Source of the DNA: Alphaproteobacteria bacterium
Lineage (GTDB): Bacteria; Pseudomonadota; Alphaproteobacteria; Bin65
NCBI GenBank assembly: GCA_021776685.1
Contig: JAJFFJ010000017.1
Coordinates: forward strand, 62,001 to 126,000
Length of the DNA: 64,000 nt
Reading direction: 5' to 3'
The notes beneath the pieces are model-generated. The model did no database searches and was not told the DNA's origin. It saw nothing but the letters and a program-made list of their open reading frames with translations. The translations under genes and the position numbers were made by a program. How positions within the stretch are numbered: position 1 is the first letter of the stretch; each line of letters starts with the position of its first letter. Positions 58,615 to 64,000 of this stretch are shown here, piece by piece.

Positions 58615-59709
58615 ATGGACGCGCAACTTCATAAGAACCACGGCAATACCCAAGCCGGTATCCCGGGCGGCATTGCAAACGCCGGTCCGATGGCGGCCGG
58701 GGACCACGCGCCGCGTGCGCCAGCCTCCCGCAGGGGCATTTGGTTCGGGGGATTCGTGATCGCGTCACTGGCAGCACATGGGGCAGTGGCCGGCGTGCTG
58801 TTGATAGGCCGGGATGCGCCGACGCCCTTGCCGGTGGTGACGGTTGAACTGGATCTTCGCCTCCCAGGCGGCGCCGGGCAGGCCGCGCCCACGCGGCGAG
58901 CCGCAAAGCCTGGCCTTGCTACCAGGACCGCAACGGCCGGGCAGCGGATAGCGGAGAAAAAGCCGAAGACACTGCCGCGTCCGCCAAAGCCCGCGGCCAA
59001 AGCGGCCAAGCCGAAGCTCAAACCGCCTGCCGATAAAAAGCTGGCGTCACCGGCCCAAAAGGCGCGCCCCCCGTCCCAAGTTTCCAAACCAATTCAGGTC
59101 GCCAAGACAGCGTCCCCTGCGCCGGCGGCGACTGCGCGGATGTACCGTGCCGTGTCGACCCAACCGGTAGTGCTGCGCCCGGCGCGGCCCCTGAACGCGA
59201 AGCCATCAAAGCAGGAAATCGCGCGGTTCCACAAAGCCCTGCCCAATCCCCGCGCCCAGTGGCAGGCCAAGGCTCGCCGCCAGGCGCGGCGCACCGTTGC
59301 CAGGGCGCCTGTCCGAAAATCACGCCATACCCGCCAGCCACCCCGCCAGCCACCCCGCCAGCCACACCGCCAGCAGCCGCGTCAGGTCGCGTCCCGCGCC
59401 TCCGCCGGCGCGCCGGCAGGCGCTGTCGTGCCGCCGCGCCCGGCCGGTGGCTTTGGCGGCAACCCCACGCCTCACTATCCGGCTGAAGCGCGGGACAATG
59501 GCTGGGAGGGCCGCGTGGTGCTGCACGTGCGTGTCAACGCGGCCGGCCGGCCTGACGGTGTCAGGGTCAGCCGCAGCAGCGGGTTTTCTGTGCTCGACGC
59601 CGCCGCGCGCCGGGCGGTCAGGCGCTGGCGCTTCCGGCCGGCCAGCCAGGCGGGCGTTGCGGTGGCGGCGTCGGTCCTGATCCCGATTCGATTCCGGCTT
59701 CGCCGGTAA
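58615..59709 (+). CDS. tonB: energy transducer TonB under cobalamin riboswitch
   Basis: A 364-residue TonB. A single N-terminal helix (about 42-64) carries the Ser51-x3-His55 pair in IASLAAHGAVAG that contacts ExbB/ExbD. A long Pro/Lys/Arg-rich periplasmic region follows, including KKPKTLPRPPKPAAK and repeats of PPRQ (59337-59386). The C-terminal domain (about 280-360) has TPHYPAEARDNGWEG and VRRWRFRPASQAG. The ATG at 58615 is preferred; a frame beginning at 58510 would start inside the riboswitch expression platform. TonB powers outer-membrane uptake of cobalamin and iron complexes. No receptor, exbB or exbD adjoins. Confidence 0.87.
   Translation: MDAQLHKNHGNTQAGIPGGIANAGPMAAGDHAPRAPASRRGIWFGGFVIASLAAHGAVAGVLLIGRDAPTPLPVVTVELDLRLPGGAGQAAPTRRAAKPGLATRTATAGQRIAEKKPKTLPRPPKPAAKAAKPKLKPPADKKLASPAQKARPPSQVSKPIQVAKTASPAPAATARMYRAVSTQPVVLRPARPLNAKPSKQEIARFHKALPNPRAQWQAKARRQARRTVARAPVRKSRHTRQPPRQPPRQPHRQQPRQVASRASAGAPAGAVVPPRPAGGFGGNPTPHYPAEARDNGWEGRVVLHVRVNAAGRPDGVRVSRSSGFSVLDAAARRAVRRWRFRPASQAGVAVAASVLIPIRFRLRR
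59337..59386 (+). repeat. 12-base tandem repeats in tonB
   Basis: CCACCCCGCCAG is repeated nearly perfectly (CCACCCCGCCAG, CCACCCCGCCAG, CCACACCGCCAG), encoding Pro-Pro-Arg-Gln units of the periplasmic spacer. Copy number could vary and change the reach of TonB. Confidence 0.7.
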
Positions 59710-59920
59710 TCGCCGGCGAATCGCTACGGCGCGACAATCGGGACGGCCTGCCAAGGTTGCCTGCCCCTGAACGTCTGTCTAGATTGCCGCTTTCTGGCTG
59801 AGAATTGCAGCCGTCAACCCGGTCACAGTTACAGATCAGGGACACGGCGCAAGCAGACAAAGTCGCGAGCGGTCGCAGCGGTGATAAGCGAGGCCTCGCA
59901 GCCTATCGGAGGAAGTTAAG

Positions 59921-61531
59921 GTGGCGCAGACGGGACCCGTGGTCAGCCGTAACGGGCTGGACCGGCATGGCATCAATACATCTGGTACCGAATTCTGGAA
60001 CCTGCAGGCGCCGTCGCTCTATGAAGAGTCGATCCGCCGCGGTGAGACCAGCCTGGCGGCAGGTGGCCCGATCGTCGCCATCACCGGTGAGCACACCGGC
60101 CGCTCCCCCAACGACAAATTTTTCGTCGACGAAGACTCCAGCCGTGATCACATCGACTGGGGCAGCGTCAACAAATCCACGACCCCCGAGAATTTCGACC
60201 GGTTGCTGGCCAAGTTGCTGGACTTTTACAGCACCCGAGACGCATTCGTGCAGGATCTGCATGCTGGCGCGGATCCGGACTATCGTCTGAACATTCGCGT
60301 CATTACGGAATGCGCCTGGCACAGCCTGTTTGCCCGCAACATGTTCCTGGCGCCCAAGGCCGACGAGCTGGCCGGTTTCGAGCCGGAGTTTACCGTCATC
60401 CAGGCGCCTTCGGTGATGGCCGATCCGGAGAGCGACGGCACCAACAGCGGCACCTTCATCCTGGTCAGCTTCGAGCGGCGCATAGTGATCATCGGCGGCA
60501 CGTCCTATGCCGGTGAAATCAAGAAGTCCGTGTTTGGCATCCTCAACTATCTCCTCCCGGCGCAGAATGTGCTGCCGATGCACTGCTCGGCCAACATTGG
60601 CGAGCGCGGTGACACGGCGATCTTCTTTGGCCTCTCCGGGACGGGAAAGACGACGCTCAGCGCCGACAGTTCACGCACCCTGATCGGCGACGACGAACAT
60701 GGCTGGACCCCCAACGGCGTCTTCAATTTTGAGGGCGGCTGCTATGCCAAGGTGATTAACCTGTCGGCAGCGGCGGAGCCGGAAATCTACGCCACCACCA
60801 GTCGTTTCGGCACAATCCTCGAAAATGTGGTGATGGACCCCGATACCGGCGTGCTGGATCTGGACGACAACCGTTATACCGAGAATACGCGCGCCAGCTA
60901 TCCCGCCAGCTTCATCCCGAATTTCAGCCCGGACGGAACCGGCGGCCATCCGGACAATGTCGTTATGTTGACCGCGGACGCCTTTGGCGTGCTGCCGCCG
61001 GTGTCAAAGCTGACGCCCGAACAGGCGATGTATCATTTCCTCTCTGGCTACACCGCCCGGGTCGCGGGAACGGAAAAGGGCCTGGGCAACGAGCCGCAGG
61101 CGACCTTCTCAACCTGCTTCGGTGCGCCATTCATGCCGCGGCATCCGTCGGTCTATGCCAAACTGCTGGGAGAAAAGATCGCTGCCAGTGGCGCAAACTG
61201 CTGGCTGGTCAACACCGGCTGGTCCGGCGGCGCCTATGGCGTCGGCGAGCGGATGAAGATTGCCCATACCCGCGCCATGATCCGCGCCATCCTCGACGGC
61301 TCGCTGGCCACCGCGGGCGCCACGGCGGACCCGAATTTCGGCCTGCTGGTGCCGGAGAACTGCCCGGATGTCCCCCAGGGTGTGCTCAATCCGAAGGACA
61401 CCTGGTCGGACAAGGGCGCCTATGACCAGATGGCCCACGAGGTGGCGAAACGGTTCGAGTCCAATTTCGAGCAGTTCAACGCCTATGTTGACGATGGCGT
61501 AAAGGCTGCCGCCATCCACGCCGCGGCGTAA
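59921..61531 (+). CDS. pckA: phosphoenolpyruvate carboxykinase (ATP)
   Basis: A 536-residue enzyme of gluconeogenesis converting oxaloacetate and ATP to phosphoenolpyruvate. The kinase P-loop is [11 protein letters not shown] (residues 237-247), followed by LIGDDEHGW with metal-binding Asp pair and [26 protein letters not shown] near 65 and the C-terminal [15 protein letters not shown] complete the family signature. Translation starts at GTG 59921 after GGAGGAAG. Divergence of pckA from chvI is a conserved alphaproteobacterial arrangement; here the riboswitch-tonB unit lies between them. Its product links to PTS through phosphoenolpyruvate. Confidence 0.96.
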   Translation: MAQTGPVVSRNGLDRHGINTSGTEFWNLQAPSLYEESIRRGETSLAAGGPIVAITGEHTGRSPNDKFFVDEDSSRDHIDWGSVNKSTTPENFDRLLAKLLDFYSTRDAFVQDLHAGADPDYRLNIRVITECAWHSLFARNMFLAPKADELAGFEPEFTVIQAPSVMADPESDGTNSGTFILVSFERRIVIIGGTSYAGEIKKSVFGILNYLLPAQNVLPMHCSANIGERGDTAIFFGLSGTGKTTLSADSSRTLIGDDEHGWTPNGVFNFEGGCYAKVINLSAAAEPEIYATTSRFGTILENVVMDPDTGVLDLDDNRYTENTRASYPASFIPNFSPDGTGGHPDNVVMLTADAFGVLPPVSKLTPEQAMYHFLSGYTARVAGTEKGLGNEPQATFSTCFGAPFMPRHPSVYAKLLGEKIAASGANCWLVNTGWSGGAYGVGERMKIAHTRAMIRAILDGSLATAGATADPNFGLLVPENCPDVPQGVLNPKDTWSDKGAYDQMAHEVAKRFESNFEQFNAYVDDGVKAAAIHAAA

Positions 61532-61580
61532 ATCTCACCGCCTGACTTTTGTCACCTGAGTTTCGACCCCTGGTTCCCCT

Positions 61581-61594
61581 CGGGGTGATCCCCG
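61581..61594 (+). terminator. small hairpin after pckA
   Basis: CGGGG-TGAT-CCCCG follows the pckA stop by 50 bases. No T-tract. It may help end the pckA transcript; weak evidence. Confidence 0.3.
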
Positions 61595-61667
61595 TTGTCT
61601 GGGTGGTGGCGTCTGGCCCTGCCCATTTCCCTCCGCTATAAATTTCGCAAGAACGAGGGAGTGAGCT

Positions 61668-63413
61668 ATGGATGACATTGCCCCACATCCGGTGCAGCCG
61701 GACGCGGCGGAGACGCCCGCCGGCCGGACCTACCTGCACCCGATCAATGGCCTGTCCCATGTAAAGGGCACCACGGCCGTACCGTTGTGGCGACGGACAA
61801 TCTCCGATCTGTTCAAGGAAACAGCCGCCCGCAACCCGGACCGGGATGCGATCGTGTTCAAGGCCCAAGACGTCCGCTGGAGCTGGACTGAATTTGACGT
61901 GAAGATCGACCAGCTTGCGGCCGCATTGAAATCTCTGGGACTGGTGAAAGGTGACCGTGCGGGAATCTGGGCGCCCAACCGGGCCGAATGGGTGCTGGTC
62001 CAGTTCGCCACGGCGCGCCTGGGCGTCATTCTGGTCAACATCAATCCTGCCTATCGGCTCTATGAACTGGAATACGCCCTCAACAAATCCGGATGCACAG
62101 CGCTGATCCTGGCCGACCGGTACAAGACCAGTGATTACGTGGGCATGATCCAGGAGCTGGCGCCTGAACTCGCTGATGCTGAGCCGGGCGAACTGTCCGC
62201 CACCAAACTGCCGAACCTCAAGTGGGTCGTGCGTATGGGCGAAGCGCGGACCCCGGGTATGCTCGGCTTTGACGAACTGATGGATCGGGGGGCAGACCCG
62301 GATGTCGCTGCCCTGGATACGATCAGCGCCGGCCTCGACCCGGACGACCCGATCAATATCCAGTTCACCAGTGGGACCACGGGCAACCCCAAGGGCGCAA
62401 CGCTGACCCACAACAATATCGTCAACAACGCCCGCTATACCTCGCGGCAACTGCGTATGGGACCGGACGACAAACTCTGCGTCCCGGTGCCCATGTACCA
62501 TTGCTTCGGCATGGTTCTGTCGGTCCTTGTCTGCGTGGCCAGCGGCGCGAGCATGGTTTATCCGGGCGAGACCTTCGAGCCGAGCCCAACGCTGGCGGCG
62601 ATACACGAGGAACGGTGCACGGTGCTGCACGGAGTACCGACCATGTTCGTTGGCATGTTGGGCGCCCCGGACCTGGACGACTATGACCTGACCTCATTGC
62701 GCACGGGGCTGATTGGCGGCGCCCCGGTGCCGATGGAGGTGATGCGCCAGCTGGCCGTGCAGATGCATCTGCCGGAAATGATCTGCGCCTATGGCATGAC
62801 GGAAACCAGCCCGGTCTCTTTTCTCAACCACACCAATGATCCGCTGGAACGGCGGGTATCGACGGTTGGCCGGGTGACCGATCAGCTGGAATGCAAGATC
62901 ATCGATGCCAATGGCAAGACCGTGCCTGTGGGCGAGCAGGGTGAAATCTGTACCAGGGGCTATTCCGTGATGCCGGGCTATTGGGAAGACGAGGAAAACA
63001 CCCGGGCCGCCATCGACGCCGACGGCTTCATGCATACCGGCGATCTCGGTACCTTTGACGAGGAAGGCTATTGCCGCATCACGGGCCGGGTGAAGGACAT
63101 GCTGATCCGGGGTGGCGAGAACATCTATCCGCGCGAGATCGAAGAATTTCTCTTCACCCACCCGAAAGTTCAGGACGTGCAGGTGTTCGGTATACCTGAC
63201 GCAAAATATGGCGAGGAAGCCTGCGCCTGGATTGTCCTGAAAGATGGCGAGGACACGACCGCGGAAGATATCCTGGCGTTTTGCCAGGGTCAGATCACCC
63301 ACTTCAAAATTCCGCGCTATATCCGCTTCAAGGACGAGTTGCCGCTGACCGTAACCGGCAAGCCGCAGAAGTTCGTTATGCGCGACGCGATGGTGGCGGA
63401 ATTGGGTCTGTAG
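61668..63413 (+). CDS. AMP-binding acyl-CoA synthetase
   Basis: A 581-residue adenylate-forming ligase of the medium/long-chain fatty acyl-CoA synthetase type. Phosphate loop FTSGTTGNPKGATLTH, acyl-adenylate motif AYGMTETSPVSFLNH, hinge HTGDLGTFDEEGYCRITGR, and the catalytic C-terminal lysine in LPLTVTGKPQKF. The gene IGGAPVPMEVMR segment is typical of AcsF2-like ligases. GAGGGAG precedes the ATG at 61668. A substrate-binding protein of an ABC importer starts 380 bases downstream, which would fit uptake and activation of an organic acid. Confidence 0.92.
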   Translation: MDDIAPHPVQPDAAETPAGRTYLHPINGLSHVKGTTAVPLWRRTISDLFKETAARNPDRDAIVFKAQDVRWSWTEFDVKIDQLAAALKSLGLVKGDRAGIWAPNRAEWVLVQFATARLGVILVNINPAYRLYELEYALNKSGCTALILADRYKTSDYVGMIQELAPELADAEPGELSATKLPNLKWVVRMGEARTPGMLGFDELMDRGADPDVAALDTISAGLDPDDPINIQFTSGTTGNPKGATLTHNNIVNNARYTSRQLRMGPDDKLCVPVPMYHCFGMVLSVLVCVASGASMVYPGETFEPSPTLAAIHEERCTVLHGVPTMFVGMLGAPDLDDYDLTSLRTGLIGGAPVPMEVMRQLAVQMHLPEMICAYGMTETSPVSFLNHTNDPLERRVSTVGRVTDQLECKIIDANGKTVPVGEQGEICTRGYSVMPGYWEDEENTRAAIDADGFMHTGDLGTFDEEGYCRITGRVKDMLIRGGENIYPREIEEFLFTHPKVQDVQVFGIPDAKYGEEACAWIVLKDGEDTTAEDILAFCQGQITHFKIPRYIRFKDELPLTVTGKPQKFVMRDAMVAELGL

Positions 63414-63794
63414 CCCTCTCATTCGCCGCATCCGCCGGTCTGCAGTTGATACCGCCGCATCTGCCATTGACCATGGTCAAGGCGGTAGGCATTCTGCGCT
63501 GGCAGTGTTCCAAGGGACCGGTGATCGCCTTGCTGCCGCGGGCCTGAATTGCGGACTTCCGTTAGTCTGGCAACTGACCGTGGCGGTGATGTTTCTTCTG
63601 ACGATATAGGCTTCGCGCCTGTCAGGGGATCTATTTGGGTGGGTTGTTGGTTCGTCGTGACATGCCGGCGCAGGGCCACCATAAGGCCGACGGGGGCTTC
63701 CGCCGAAAGCAGGTGCTGACCACCAGGTTTCTGGGAGGATCCTGGCGTCTGTTCCCACGACCAATGCTGCGGCCACCATTTCGGAGCGAAAGAA
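63414..63794 (+). other. intergenic region before the ABC transporter gene
   Basis: 381 bases with no convincing gene. It contains a perfect 14-base palindrome TTGACCATGGTCAA (63467-63480), a possible operator, and a ribosome binding site GGAG near 63783. Short open frames seen here lack start sites and conserved sequence. Confidence 0.5.
63467..63480. promoter_or_regulatory. 14-bp perfect palindrome
   Basis: TTGACCATGGTCAA lies 54 bases after the acyl-CoA ligase stop and about 315 bases before the substrate-binding protein gene. Perfect symmetry suggests a dimeric regulator site, but the distance to the next gene is large. Confidence 0.35.
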
Positions 63795-64000
63795 ATGCGC
63801 ACTTTCAGAATTACAGCAACAACCATCGCGGCGGCGGCTTTTCTCGCCGGCGCCGGTGTTGCCCAGGCAAAAGACGTCAAGGTTGGCGTCCTGCTGGGCT
63901 TCAAGGGCATTTATGCAAAGCTCGCCGAGCAGATTATGCAGGGCTATGACATTGCGCTCGACCATGTCGGTCGCACCATCAATGGCAACAAGATTGTCAT
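63795..64000 (+). CDS. ABC transporter substrate-binding protein, 5' part
   Basis: The first 68 codons of a gene cut by the window edge. MRTFRITATTIAAAAFLAGA followed by GVAQA is a signal peptide (cleavage after AQA), so the product is periplasmic. The mature start KDVKVGVLLGFKGIYAKLAE and QGYDIALDHVG are typical of the branched-chain amino acid/amide-type (LivK-like, peripla_BP_6) receptors. The ligand cannot be told. GGAG lies upstream of ATG 63795. It probably heads an importer operon continuing beyond 64000. Confidence 0.85.
   Translation, partial: MRTFRITATTIAAAAFLAGAGVAQAKDVKVGVLLGFKGIYAKLAEQIMQGYDIALDHVGRTINGNKIV

Noticed and set aside
59337-59386. Short repeats as a CRISPR array
   Set aside because: Contiguous 12-base coding repeats without spacers; they encode the Pro-rich linker of TonB.

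Overview
The window is a gene-dense stretch of high-GC chromosome from an alphaproteobacterium. The assignment rests on marker loci and their order: the end of rpoN followed by hpf and ptsN; aroA-cmk-rpsA-ihfB; tsaE-amgK-murU-addB-addA; ahcY next to a divL-type kinase that carries tyrosine in place of the phospho-acceptor histidine; and the pckA // chvI-chvG-hprK // rapZ-EIIA(Man)-HPr block. CtrA-like sites (TTAA-N7-TTAA, TTAACCAT) fit the same lineage. Genus and order cannot be fixed from the sequence alone; a Rhodospirillales-like bacterium with a large oxidative and acyl-CoA metabolism is my best inference.

Region by region. 1-3.1 kb: rpoN tail, hpf and ptsN, then a DUF1150 gene, a small heat-shock protein, and a 50-residue acidic protein with a CtrA-type box upstream. 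3.1-9.4 kb: an accessory catabolic cluster with a GST and IclR regulator divergent from two tandem, about 83 % identical luciferase-like flavin monooxygenases, a Rid-family protein, a DUF1445 hydro-lyase and two MaoC-fold hydratases. 9.4-15.9 kb: flavin/redox genes (two PPOX proteins, an AhpD-like protein with a divergent LysR regulator, a third luciferase-like enzyme, a lone flavodiiron-type MBL domain, a GFA protein). 16-20 kb: a leftward operon of FkbM methyltransferase, GST-like protein, mercaptopyruvate sulfurtransferase and Rieske oxygenase. 20.3-22.2 kb: a membrane-bound class III cyclase. 22.3-31.5 kb: tRNA-Ala(GGC), a zinc-ribbon protein, aroA, cmk, rpsA (with an unusual repeat tail), ihfB, a LapA-domain protein, an ornithine-cyclodeaminase-family enzyme, accD and folC.

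31.5-45 kb: a leftward housekeeping run (ahcY, divL, tsaE, amgK, murU, addB, addA, trxA) covering methyl-cycle recycling, CtrA-pathway control, tRNA t6A synthesis, peptidoglycan recycling and double-strand break repair. 45-52.3 kb: accessory genes (acyl-CoA ligase, SDR, a compositionally distinct membrane glycosyltransferase-like protein, an SDR remnant, an MFS exporter, an acyl-CoA dehydrogenase). 52.3-61.5 kb: the PTS/ChvGI block, in which HPr, EIIA(Man), RapZ, HprK, ChvG and ChvI probably couple phosphoenolpyruvate status to envelope and carbon regulation; an AEC transporter gene lies inside it on the opposite strand. Then come a cobalamin riboswitch directly before tonB, and pckA. 61.7-64 kb: another acyl-CoA ligase and the start of an ABC-type substrate-binding protein cut by the window edge.

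The points most worth a second look are: the riboswitch-tonB unit; the CtrA box before the 50-residue protein; the monooxygenase-Rid-DUF1445-MaoC cluster as a possible uncharacterised pathway; the 20-bp perfect palindrome before ahcY; the Glu/Ala repeat tail of ribosomal protein S1; and the likely acquired glycosyltransferase gene between an intact SDR and an SDR remnant. No CRISPR array, rRNA, insertion sequence or prophage was seen.
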